A DNA stretch of 64,000 bases from Tubulanus polymorphus (Eukaryota > Nemertea > Palaeonemertea > Tubulaniformes > Tubulanidae), in contig NC_134025.1 in the NCBI RefSeq assembly GCF_964204645.1, positions 19,498,001-19,562,000 on the forward strand, read 5' to 3'. Below the pieces are notes generated by a model. The model saw nothing but the letters and a program-made list of their open reading frames with translations, searched no databases and was not told the origin of the DNA. This document shows, piece after piece, positions 9,951 through 30,137 of the stretch (position 1 is the stretch's first letter; each line of letters starts with the position of its first letter). Made by a program: the position numbers and the translations under genes.

Positions 9951-12343
9951 TAGGCCAGCCGTAGGCTGAGCCTATTACTATACAAATGGAGCGAATTTAA
10001 ATGACATGGTTTCCACACAAAAGGCTCTTTTGCTTGCCAAGTGAGGGCATATTCGAACAAATCACGTATTTAAGCATAATCCATTCTCAGAATCGTAGCG
10101 AGCAGAATTTTGAAATAGGGTCTCATAAAAATGTTTTCTGCATTTTTCACGAAAGTTAAATCGGGAAAATTTCAATTTTTATCAGCCAATCAGGAAGTTG
10201 TGTCTTCCCTGTGATTGGTTTATCTGAAAATATCAGCAGCTGTTCACGTGAATTATCGCGATTTCATTACTGGCGCTTTTGCGCATGACGTCATGTATCA
10301 ACACGTGACAATACTTCCGCGTTCGCTACGTGTTCGCTGATTGGCCCATTTACTGGGAAATTCCACAGAAGCCTAATGTGGTTTGTTACAAGCGCTGTGA
10401 TTGGCCCGACCCGATTCTGGCATGGCTTTAGCTTAGTGGGTTCGAATCCCTTGACGCGTGAAGATGATGGATCCTATCAATATCTATTGAAACAAATAAG
10501 TTTCCCGGTTGGGCAGCCGCGGATATCTACCGGAAGTGTTCCGGTTCGATATTTCGAGGTTTCTTTGAATTTTGGAGTGATATTGAAATCCGGTAAATAC
10601 CAGCGGTAGATTGTGAAAACCCATTGCATGATATTTGTATTACTTAATCCACGAAAAGCGTCGGGGCCGCGCCAGGAGTTTTCGTGATTCAAGTAGCGCA
10701 ATAGCCTACTTCTTCGTGTTCGTCCACCTCAATTTTCATTCCGCCGATCTCTGACACGGCTCTGTCCCCGTCGGCGCTGTGATTGCACTTTCGTACCACC
10801 AAAATTTTTTATTTCTATATCAGGGAGGTCTGGAGAATAAAAAAGTCAAAATTTGGATATCACATAGGCCTGATTTCATCGAATAAGTCGACCATGGTCG
10901 TTACGTTTCCGTACTTATTACCACCTAAAACCGTCTGAACAATTTTGTCACAACCAACATTTCGTTTACAGAAATCAGGTGTTCACGTGAACCCGCGGTA
11001 TCGTCTACTGTTTTACTTCCGGGTTTTATTTTAAGATTTAAAATTGTATTTCAAGATCGATTTCTATGAAATCTTTAGTTGATTTGGTGTTTGGGAGGAA
11101 TTTTTATTTGCTCTACAGAAAATTCATCCTTGACAATTGCGCAAGGTTCGCGAAAAAAATGGTTTTACCAAATCGGGTGTATGACCTTGATATGCTAATT
11201 AGCCATGTGCCCATATTGCAAATTCAATCAAATTTTATTCTGCCAAAAAAATGTTAAATACAATTCGCTTTCCGAGAGTTAATGGTATGCTGCATGGAAC
11301 AAAGTTGTTTTGAGATGGGTCTTGAAGCTATTGAGGTCGAGAGATAACCATCTAGATAGTTCGTGAGAGTTCCAAAGTTTTGAAGAGGCTTCAAGGTAAT
11401 GTCTTGATATTTGGTTTATACGTGTATCTACCCTAGACACATCTTCAGGCCAAAAACTGGCCCTGTCAGATTCAAGATGGCCGACTGGCAGCCATTGTTG
11501 TTCGCCAAAATCAGCACTTTTTACACATTTTTGAAGTTTTCGAGGGAAATTTTGAAGACACTTTTATCAATAACCTTGATAATTCGTATATATTTGTTTC
11601 CCCCGTGGGCCCATCGGCATGAGAAAAATTGGGTCGATCGGACTCAAGATGGCTGTACTGTGACCTTTTTTGTTCCCAAAAATGTCAATTTTGGCCTGAA
11701 ATCTGAGTACTGTAGCTTTCTAATGGTGTGCCATGTTTCATTGCAATTTGTAATGGGTATTCTTTGGAAAGGGATCTTTTATATCCGAGAGGGTATTTTT
11801 GACCAGGCAATTACGACGCACTTGGCGGCCATCTTGGAGTCATCAGTACTCATTCGTAGGTGGAAAAAAGTTTTTCCACATCATAATTGATACTTAAGCA
11901 TATTTTGCTACTATAATCAATTGGAATGATGTAGCTCATGACGTTCTATGATCGAGGTGAGTTTCAAGCTCATTGGTTTTTGTTTATGGCCACCAGGGGG
12001 CGTTGAACAATACAATAACTTAGTATTTCTATATTACATTCGTACCTATGCATATTTTGCTACCACAATCAATTGGAAAGTTGTAGCTCATGACATGGTC
12101 TATGATCTTGGTGAGTTTCAAGCTCATTGGTTTTTGTATATGGCCACCAGGGGGCGTTGAACAATACAATAACTTCGTATTTCTATATTACATTCGTTCC
12201 TGCTGTCTGTGTTAACACACGATTTTACTATGTAAATGATATTGAGCAGGGAGTGTATATTGATAAATATAACCAACAGATTAGGGCCTACATCATTTAT
12301 AAAAAGCAAATCTGACAGGCTGGCCATTGTGCCCCTTGGGGCT
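9951..12343 (+). mobile_element. HINE/Helentron-like element, family 2, nested inside family 1
   Basis: It begins TAGGCCAGCCGTAGGCTGAG and ends GACAGGCTGGCCATTGTG then CCCCTTGGGGCTC. T-runs flank both ends where the host element consensus has a single T-run. It contains a partial family-1 copy (about 11371-12190), so three layers of insertion are visible. The left third matches the copy at 6728-7505. Around 10255-10760 there is extra sequence absent from that copy, including a perfect B-box-like GGTTCGAATCC at about 10439. Confidence 0.6.
11371..12190 (+). mobile_element. partial family-1 HINE-like copy in the nested element
   Basis: The segment starts in the family-1 5' region (TTTTGAAGAGGCTTCAAGGT, CAGGCCAAAAACTGGCCCTG) and contains two tandem core units ending in TGGCCACCAGGGGGCG. 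Both outermost ends of family 1 are missing, so it was truncated or captured. Confidence 0.6.
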
Positions 12344-13287
12344 CTTTTTGAACTTTTTGAGGGAAATTTTGAAGACGCTATGATCAATTTACCTTGATCT
12401 TTCGAATATATATGAATCCCCCCAGGGCCCATCAACATAACAAAAATTGGGTCGGTCGGACTCAAGATGGCCGTCCTATGACCTTTTTAGTGCCCAAAAA
12501 TGTTAATTTTGGCCCGAATTCTGAGTCCTGTAGCTTCCTACTGGTTTGCCATTTCTCATTACAATTTGTGATGGGTATTCTTTGGAAAGGGATGTTTTAT
12601 ACCTGAGACAGGTATTTTTCATCAGCCAATTATGACGCAATTGGCGGCCATCTTGGTGTCACCAGTACTCATTCGTAAGTGGGAAAAAGTTTTTCCACAT
12701 TATATTGATACCTAAGCGTATTTTGCTACCACAATCAATTAGAAAGTTGTAGCTCATAACGTGTTCTATAATTGTGGTGAGTTCCAAGGTAATTGGATTT
12801 CGTATATGGCCACCAGGGGGCGTTGAATAATACAATATCGTAGCATTTCTTTATTATATTCGTACCTATGCATATTTTGTAACCACAATCAATTGGAAAG
12901 TTGTAGCTCATGACATCATCTATGATTGTTGCGAGTTTTAAGGACATAAGTTTTTCTATATGGTCACCAGGGGGCGTTGAATAGTAGAATAACTTAGTAT
13001 TTCCTTATTATATTGGTACCTAGGCATATTTTGTTGCCATGATCAATTGCAAAGTTGTAGTTCATGACATGTTCTATGATTGTGGTGAGTTTCGAGGTCA
13101 TTGGGTTTTGAATACGGTCACCAGGGGGCGTTGAATAGTAGAATGACTTAGTATTTCCATATTAAATTGGTAACGAGGCATATTTTGTTATCACAATCAA
13201 TTACAAAATCGTAGCTGTTGACATGTTCTATGATTGTGGTGAGTTTCAAGGTCATTGGTTTTTGTAAATGGTCACCAGGGGGCGTTG
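11987..13287 (+). promoter_or_regulatory. six CTCF-like motifs in HINE core repeats
   Basis: Motif instances lie at 11987-12005, 12141-12159, 12807-12825, 12961-12979, 13115-13133 and 13269-13287. Three read TGGCCACCAGGGGGCG, which equals the first 16 positions of the well-known vertebrate CTCF consensus; the others have GGTCACC in place of GGCCACC. The four instances from 12807 to 13269 are spaced exactly 154 bp apart. The sequence match is seen directly. Binding by the host CTCF protein is inference. Confidence 0.5.
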
Positions 13288-13516
13288 AATGTTGAAATTG
13301 TTAGATTGTTGAGCATTTGAAACCACTTCCCAAGTGGGCATGGTGTCCCTGGACCCCTAGTTTATCTTAAAAAGTTGATAGAAATGAAATTCGCCGCCCC
13401 CAACATATTTTGAAAAATTTTAGGACGAGAAACTAGAAATCAACTTCGAGTGACCTAAAATGTAATTATGGTGCTGTATTTCACGAGCAAGCGCGATTAA
13501 CTTTTTGATCATTATA

Positions 13517-13970
13517 CAGTAGAACTGGCGTAAGTCGGACACATTGAGACCTGCGCGAAAAAAAGTCCGACTTAGAAAAATTCCGATTATGAGTGAGTCG
13601 GATTTTGGAGGTTTTCTAAGAAAAATCCGAATTCTACAGAATAAGACCTTAAACCTTAACAACTGAGTGACAGTGGGTCAATACTGCAAACATGTGTTTA
13701 TCATGCGTCCTTCGACTGATAAATCGATCTACCAGTACACAATAGACGCTGCGCGCCAGTAAAGAACTTAAAGAATTGAAATTAGCCGCCGGACTTAGAG
13801 ATTGAAAATGCATTGCTTTCAAACGTTCGTAACACATATTTTAGCCGAGTTTCCGACCTGTAGAATCCGACTTTAAGACAGATTTTGATAGGAAAATGAA
13901 CTGAAAAAGACGGGACCTTGGAATTTCGGCCGACTTTCCGACTTATGTCCGACTTACGCCAGTTCTACTG
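13517..13970. mobile_element. TA-flanked MITE
   Basis: Terminal inverted repeats of about 25 bp, left CAGTAGAACTGGCGTAAGTC and right its reverse complement ending AGTTCTACTG, are flanked by TA on both sides. The 454-bp element has no transposase. Internal pieces repeat GTCGGACTT-like sequence. TA duplication and a CAGT start fit Tc1/mariner or pogo derivatives. Confidence 0.82.
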
Positions 13971-14910
13971 TACCAAGCATATCATCGGACATCGTCACCT
14001 ATCGACGATCTTTTCGTAAAATTCCAATCGCAACAAAAAAGTTTTGACATCGGGCTGTACTGTATGTGATTACAGAATAAAACCACTGCTCTATAATAGC
14101 TAGTAATAACTATAAATGGGCGTAACACCACGTATATATGTCACCCCGGTAACATATACGTATTGAATAGTGGACAAATACTATATCTGCACAAAACTAA
14201 AATGGCAAATTGCCGTTTTTATCTGAAAAATCAAGCCATATATTGGAACAGCGAGAAACTTTGTATTTGGAACGTGTGATCCATTGACCTAACTTATCAC
14301 ACCTACCAAGCTCCAAGAAATTGCACGTCTTCGGTAGTGTATAGACTGCTTACGAGGAACATTCAAGATGTCCACCTTCGTGGCAAGTTTGAAAGAATTG
14401 GGAGCTTGAATATATGGGGAAGGTCACATAAATTAAGTCCATCCTGGCAGCCAATTTGGGACGGTGAGAAATCCGATTTTCGATAGGTGTAATCCATGGA
14501 TATGGCTCATTATACCTACCAACTTTCGAGAAAATAGAATTACATTTGTAATGTCTGTAGTACTGACAAGGAATTCAAATGTCTGTTATGACGGCCATAT
14601 TGTATGAGCGAGAAAGCTCATTTTCGATAGGTGTCATCCATGGACCCAACACATCATTACGGGGGCTGATTCGGGTCACATAAGAAAGAAATATGACACC
14701 CGATCCCAACAAATTACTACTACCTTAAAAGCAGTTTCTCGTTTTAGGTTTGAAAAAGTATTAGGTACCAATAAGGTTTGATCTTTTTAGTTTTAATGCC
14801 AGGCTTAAACAAACGTGTCGTCTTAAACCAACTTTCCTTAAATGGCGTTAAAACGAAAAAGACCGCATTAAAACCAAAACCACCATGTTAAAACGAGAAA
14901 TCTGTGCGTA
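13971..14910. other. intergenic, fragment related to the fold-back element
   Basis: At about 14660-14900 there is sequence beginning GGGGGCTGATTCGGGTCACA and containing CGTTTTA/TAAAACGAGAAA pieces. It resembles the fold-back element at 26555-27009 and its left flank. Two parallel segments (about 14210-14450 and 14460-14680) share phrases such as AATCCATGGAYMYRRCYCAT, suggesting an older local duplication. No gene was seen. Confidence 0.4.
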
Positions 14911-15013
14911 TACAGTCAACGTCGCTTAATTCGTCATCGTTTAATTCGTATAGCTAATTCGTATTAAAGTGAAAGTTCACGATTTTTTCCTTCATTATTC
15001 CCTTTAACCTACG

Positions 15014-15040
15014 AGCAATTATCTAAGTTAGATAATTGCT
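15014..15040. repeat. perfect 13+1+13 palindrome
   Basis: AGCAATTATCTAA, a central G, then the exact reverse complement. It lies within the MITE at 14913-15328 and can form a short hairpin. Confidence 0.85.
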
Positions 15041-15057
15041 ACGTAGCTTTAACCTTG

Positions 15058-15080
15058 GAGTAATCATTGAATGATTACTC
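15058..15080. repeat. perfect 11+1+11 palindrome
   Basis: GAGTAATCATT, a central G, then the exact reverse complement. It is 17 bp from the preceding palindrome and has the same central base. Confidence 0.85.
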
Positions 15081-15328
15081 GCAAGCTTTAACTAACATAG
15101 GATAGATCGTACTTCGTAGTCTGTAAATCGTAGCGACGTCGTACGTATTTTCCCGCCCTTTAAATCAACCACAGTGGAAACAAATTTTTGCAGGTTTTTT
15201 TAGTTTATACGAATCAATAGATAAATCGGTAATTCTATGAAATATAGATAATTCATAGAAAATACGAATATGTCTAATTCGTAGAAAAACCACGGTACCA
15301 AGAGATACGAATTAAGCGAGGTTGACTG

Positions 15329-16041
15329 TATATATACTAGCTACCATATACATTCAACAACACAGCTACATCATTTTGAGCAACAGCGCACGGAATATTA
15401 CAACTGGCAGACGTTTTTTTGATAAAACACTTTATTAGCGGAGGGTTTACATACGTACGTGTGTATAATATGTAAAGAGAAAACAAATAAGCATCAATGA
15501 ATTTATAACAGCATGAATAAAAAATGAATTTCTGTTATATATGCATTTACTGATATCACATATTCCTTTGACTTAAATCATTTTGTCAAAAGCTCCATAT
15601 GTACATGAAAATGATTTGTTAGTTGTGGGTTGAATTTGAAAGTGATAACAACTGCGGAATTGAGCTCCAAACAAAAGTAATCATACATATACGGTATGAT
15701 AAAATGAATATATACATCTTCAAAAAAAGAAACTTAACGGAATAATACGAGAACGCTCCTAACACTTCCGACCGACATGGTCGCGATTTTTTCTAGTAGG
15801 TGAAATTGACACGCGATAAACAACATAAAGATACGTATAACGCCCAATTTCCAATCGCCGATTGCAAAATTCGCCAAGTATGTTGCCTCCACCTGTGAGC
15901 AAATCAGTATTTGCACCCAATTCGCCTAAATGTTTCAACCTTGGTTTTCGGTTAAGAGAGCAAAGTCGACACACATTTATGATAAGAATTTTCATATATT
16001 GTCTCTCAAAGTCATAATATATTATTTTCGAAATAATGGTA
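15329..16041. other. intergenic, nothing recognised
   Basis: No gene or defined repeat. Part of an open frame on the minus strand (15759-16154) runs into the inverted-repeat arm and is not called. Confidence 0.35.
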
Positions 16042-16532
16042 ACAATAAAGAAGTTTCCAGTTTCTAGGCGCCATTTTGTGTCGGTACCTCGAGGTCCGCA
16101 TTGTTGCGAAAATTTGCACTCATTCTTAAAACATAAGTTTTGATTGAATATCATATAGCTCTGCAGTCCCTTGCTTGACTAACTTCATTAATACACCATT
16201 CTAAAGGAAATGAAAAGTAGATATTTGCCGGTGATTATTGGATTTTTTTGAACGTAACAATTGAGAGCAGTGACGATGTGAAACCAAGGACCGCATATTT
16301 TTACCGCGCGTAAAAAAATTGCGATTTTTATTAATTTTGAAATATCTTTTCTAAATAGGGGTTACTAAAGCTATATTTCCAATTTTTACTGAGGTTAAAA
16401 TGCGTTATTTGCAGTTTTGGCCTACGTTGAAATTTTTTAATATCTTTCCTGACGACTGATATGTAATGGATAGAATTTGAGTTTACGCGCCAAAGGGGTC
16501 ACTCACTGCGCACCGCCATTTCACTGAACATT
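16042..16532. repeat. left arm of inverted-repeat element
   Basis: It begins near AACAATAAAGAAGTTTCCAG and ends at TTTCACTGAACATTG. It pairs with 17336-17818. Confidence 0.78.
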
Positions 16533-16637
16533 GATATTTGGGAAAGGAAATGGCAAAAGTACAATTTTATACTGGTTTCTAGTTATCAATGTTGCTTCTT
16601 AAGGTTATACGTTACCTTTATTTTCGTATGGTTGAAA

Positions 16638-16844
16638 ATGGACTTTGAGTGCTTTGAGGAGCACGAGTTTCGTAGCGTCGAGAAATTAAAGGATTTCTTG
16701 AAAGAAAGGAGACTTTCTGTGCTGATTGTTAAGGTGACCTAGTTGAGAGCCTATCTTTGCGTGTGAACAGAATGTACCGCTCATGGTTGGAGACTATAGA
16801 ACAGTTAAAATAAAATCAAGGTTTTGATATGTTTTTGAATGTGG
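16638..16844 (+). pseudogene. SAP-domain fragment, frameshifted
   Basis: An ATG at 16638 opens a frame with FRSVEKLKDFLKERRLSV, the first helix and turn of a SAP DNA-binding domain. The frame stops at a TAG (16739-16741). The expected second helix, GDLVES.., follows in the +1 frame. The pattern resembles N-termini of SAP proteins common in repetitive, transposon-borne gene families of invertebrates. Only this fragment is visible, so the rest of the protein is unknown. Confidence 0.5.
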
Positions 16845-17335
16845 CTCATTTGAATGTTGCAAAAATGGATGTTGACCCTCCAAAACAGAATATTAAATGG
16901 GGGACAGATATGATATTCATGATATTGGAATTTGATATCAGTAAGGTTTTCTGGTCATGTTTTCCAGCAGGAAGGTCGATATTCAGTAAATTCATCGTAT
17001 GATCCCAGAATGAGGGATTACGAGAGAGACTTATGTTTTTAACATGTCATAAGCGTTTAAATTGATGGCCACCATTTCACCGTCGACTCCAAAACGTTTT
17101 AGAGTCCATGATTTCGAACAGAAAATCGGCGCTAAGCTGGACGGACTCAATTCGACAATTCCAAAACTGCGCCGTTCAAACTTCAAGAGCGGGAAAAACC
17201 GGATCCCGAAAGCAAGCTTAAACGAATGCACCCGCCAAATATTGTACAAACAAGATTGGGATTATAATCTCAAAATACCCTCATGGAAAATATGAAGAAA
17301 TTAAATGGCATTTAAAGATTTCTTGTCACAAATCA

Positions 17336-17818
17336 CAATGTTCAGTGAAATGGCGGTGCGCAGTGGGAGACCCCTTTGGCGCGTTATCTCAAACTCTAGC
17401 GGTTTCAGATCAGTCGTCGGGAAACATATTTTTAAAATTTCAACGCAGGCTAAAACTGCAAATAACGCCCTTTAACCTCAGTAAAAATGGGAAAAATAGC
17501 TTTAATAACCCCTAAGATATTTCAAAATTAATAAAAATCGCAGTTTTTTTACGCGCGGTTAAAATATGCGGTCCTTGGTTTCAGGTCGTCACTGCTCTCA
17601 ATTGTTGCGTTCAAAAAATCCAATAATCACCGGCAAATATCTGCATTTCATTTCCTTTAAAATGGTTCATAAATGGAGTTAATCAAGCAAGGGAATGCGG
17701 AGCTATATGAAATTCAATCAAAACTTACGTTTTAAAAATGAGCGCAAATTATCGCAACAATGGGGACCTCGAGGGACCGCCACAAAATGGCGCATAGAAA
17801 CTGGAAACTTCTTTATTA
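17336..17818. repeat. right arm of inverted-repeat element
   Basis: It begins CAATGTTCAGTGAAATGG and ends near CTGGAAACTTCTTTATT. Differences from the left arm are spread evenly, indicating an old insertion. Confidence 0.78.
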
Positions 17819-19052
17819 TTTTGTAGTACCGATAGTTTATTCATGTTATTCCACATCGAGATTTCACTCTTTAGTAAACTCCGTATGCCATAGTGAATTA
17901 TGTTATCTGTTCACACTAATAACAGTCAAGAGAATTCTGCTTATATGTTATTCATGAAGTGCGCATTCTCATGACACCGACTTGAAAATAGTTTTGCATG
18001 GTAAACAAAACTCGCAGGTTTAACCCGACCATGGGCGTATAGACAGAGTCGAATACGTCCGTGATCGGATGAGACCAATGTCAGCTGCTTATGTCCGACT
18101 TGCCCAAGGCACTTGATATACATTTCATGATAAACCTATTTTTCTAGCTATGTGCATTAACTAAATGCTGTTTATGACGGAACACAACGGGGCAAATTGC
18201 TCATGCTGGCTAGATCCAATCGTTAAATCAACCAACCGATCCATATACTCGCCAATCCAACATGGCTGTTAACTACTTATATGCCCAGCGGACCGGGTGT
18301 CGAAATCGCCCTAGTTCAAAAATAATTACAAATCCATATTGTAGATGACACATGTCACGTTAAGAAAGAATCTAGTTATCTATCCATACTAGGTGTCACA
18401 ATTGCTCGAGTCACATGATCAAAAATACTTGAAGTATGGGGTAAACGAATATTCCGAAAATACATTTTATTAAAATGTAATACATTTTATTAAAATGTAA
18501 TAGGACTACAGCTGTAGTCCAATTCGTCAGACATTGTACTAATTATTCCAATTTCGAGAACCATTTCAAATGTCTTTCCCTCGGTTTACGATTAGTAGTA
18601 AACACGTATTTCCATGGATGACACAAACATTTCAAGCCGCACAGTAAGCACAGCCGCACGTAAGTTGCACCTAGAACTACATGTTATGTAACGATTTTCG
18701 ATAAACGATAACAACAAACGATATAACAATGATCGACAACCGCATATTTGCATTTAACTAGAGATCACAATGCTGTAATAAGATCAAATTTTCATTCATC
18801 ACCAGAAATGCAAGCTATCGAAACAATTTTCTGCTCATAGCCCGGTACATAGTTTGTTTGCGGTAAACGTCGTATATCACTTGTATTACTCAGTTTACGA
18901 TGTAAAGTGACAACGGCGGTAGTTCACTAATTCACGCTACACCAAGAATCCATTTTCTAGTTTGCTAGTGTTTTATCAAATCGATAAACGAATTTGACGC
19001 GTCGATGGATCAGCTAATTAATTGCAGTTCGTTGAAAGACGGAATGATATAC
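17819..19052. other. intergenic with short palindromes
   Basis: No gene recognised. At 18461-18500 the 20-mer TACATTTTATTAAAATGTAA, itself nearly palindromic, occurs twice in tandem. It is followed at 18503-18520 by the perfect palindrome GGACTACAGCTGTAGTCC. Confidence 0.5.
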
Positions 19053-19402
19053 ATAAGCCGCGACCACACGGAGACGATTTGGCCCGGGCCAGATTGGCAC
19101 GGATCAGGTTTTGGCCAAATTTGGCCCGTGCCTAATTAGAGAGCGCGTAAATCACTCAATCGATACTAAACAATGTTTAAACACAGCGAAGTGGATCATT
19201 TCCGGTGCCAGTTCAAACGCCAGTGCAATTCAAACGCATTCATTTGTCTGGTGCTAAAATTTGGCTCGGGCCTGGTTCAACGTTTTTGGTCGGGCCAAAT
19301 TTGGCCCGGGCCAAACAGGTTCGGGCCCATTTGGCACCCGTGTGAACAGTTGTTCCGGGCCAAATTTGGCCCGGGCCAAAAATGCTCGTGTGATCGCGGC
19401 TA
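19053..19402. mobile_element. MITE with GGCCCGGGCC-rich inverted repeats
   Basis: The left end AAGCCGCGACCACACGGAGA and the right end GCTCGTGTGATCGCGGCT are inverted relatives. Internal repeats of TTTGGCCCGGGCCAAA (palindromic) occur four times or more. No coding capacity. The type (hAT- or Harbinger-like) is undetermined because no target duplication is clear. Confidence 0.65.
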
Positions 19403-20491
19403 TAGCCTATATACCAAGCAGAAAAGATGATCGACTTCAAGAATCCCATATGAAGTTATCAAATTCGTGATTTGATACATTACTTATAGCAATTAAATAT
19501 TAGCAATAAATATACTGGTAATGATAGTTGTAATCACTATAATCAATGAAATCAAGGTTTTCTGCGTAATGTAAAATTTAGAGATGAAGACACGATTTCA
19601 TCCAGCATCGTCTAACTGCATTGGAAGAGAGAACATGCGCATAAAGTATGCTTTTTACAATCTCTAGAATCGGATCCAGTTCTGTATAAAAATAAATTTC
19701 CCAATATATAGTTCAACATTTCTTAAGAAAATATATGTACATGTATGTACGTAGATAAAATATAAATAGATGTAAGGAAAACTAATTTCGAAAACATAAC
19801 AGGATGATTATCAAAACCATCGCTCTCGTTTGTTCCGTTTCAATTACATGTATATTGAATGTGCTAGATATACTTGTCATTCAGTTTGAGTTTTATTATC
19901 TGATTACTATTCTGAATAAACTCAAATAGTTCTTATAGAATATGGAAATCATCGATACAATCTCCCAAGAAAAGCTTTTTGTAAGGCATTTTGTGGCAAT
20001 GTGCACTATATAGGCCTACTGCTTTAGTTGGTACTAATTGATATCAGTACGTATAGTGGATTGTATGCCTTTTTGTGAGACATCTTTCAAAGTGGCAACT
20101 ATAAAATAATGCGCTATAGGCCTACTGCTTTAGTTGGTACTAATTGATATCAAAAAATGATAGATAATTCGGCGATAAATCGGTTTTGAAAATTAGTGAT
20201 ACGTACGTAGATATAATGCGAAGTGATGGATTCTAAGGATCGTAAAGTAAGGTACCGGTACGTAATGTTATCAAGTACGATGAATCATATGAACATCGGT
20301 GTGCAAACGTATTATCAAGCTTATACGTTCAAGCGCTGTGCTACAACAACAAGTACGAATTCAAAACGTATAAGCCGACGAATCTTTTGAAAAGTAGTAC
20401 AAAATATTTGTACATTGTATCAACATATATATAGTCCCCTTGCTTACCGCCACACCCAACATCTAAATCATTTATGGCACTTATCAACCGT
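19403..20491. other. intergenic / downstream of synaptotagmin
   Basis: This is the 3' side of the synaptotagmin gene. A 37-bp direct repeat, GGCCTACTGCTTTAGTTGGT plus flanks, occurs at about 20009-20045 and 20115-20151, 106 bp apart. No other feature was recognised. Confidence 0.45.

Positions 20492-30137
<9,646 letters not shown>

Larger units (their letters stand above)
9705..13360 (+). mobile_element. HINE/Helentron-like element, family 1, split by a nested insertion
   Basis: The left part (9705-9950) starts AGCCCACTTGCGACTTTAGT after a T-run and has GTCCGTCC repeats. The right part (about 12348-13360) resumes the same consensus and ends with a CCACTT-CCC-AAGTGG hairpin, then GTCCCTGGACCCCTAG followed by TTT. 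Comparison with the uninterrupted copy at 52525-53777 shows that 9951-12343 is a later insertion. The right part contains tandem units of about 170 bp, each with a CCAGGGGGCG motif. There is no protein-coding capacity. HINE-type assignment rests on sub-terminal inverted segments, a 3' hairpin, central tandem repeats and T-rich sites. Confidence 0.68.
14913..15328. mobile_element. TA-flanked MITE with internal palindromes
   Basis: Left end CAGTCAACGTCGCTTAATTC and right end ending GAATTAAGCGAGGTTGACTG are inverted copies flanked by TA, total 416 bp. CAGTC..CTCGCTTA..CG ends are typical of pogo/Tigger-like MITEs. Two perfect odd palindromes sit inside, at 15014-15040 and 15058-15080. Confidence 0.82.
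16042..17818. mobile_element. long inverted-repeat element (arms about 490 bp)
   Basis: Arms 16042-16532 and 17336-17818 are inverted copies with frequent substitutions and small indels, clearly alignable over their full length (for example CCAAGGACCGCATATTTT, TTGCCGGTGATTATTGGATT and CACTGCGCACCGCCATTTCA). The 800-bp spacer holds a broken SAP-domain fragment and an unrecognised open frame at 17062-17295. It could be a DNA transposon with long terminal inverted repeats or an inverted duplication. No target-site duplication was established. Confidence 0.75.

Noticed and set aside
10380-10460. Possible tRNA gene around the perfect B-box GGTTCGAATCC (about 10439)
   Set aside because: No A-box at the right distance and no acceptor stem or anticodon arm could be folded. 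At best a SINE remnant inside the nested element.
19173-19470. Overlapping open frames with GxGxF-like repeats
   Set aside because: They are produced by the TTTGGCCCGGGCCAAA repeats of the MITE at 19053-19402.
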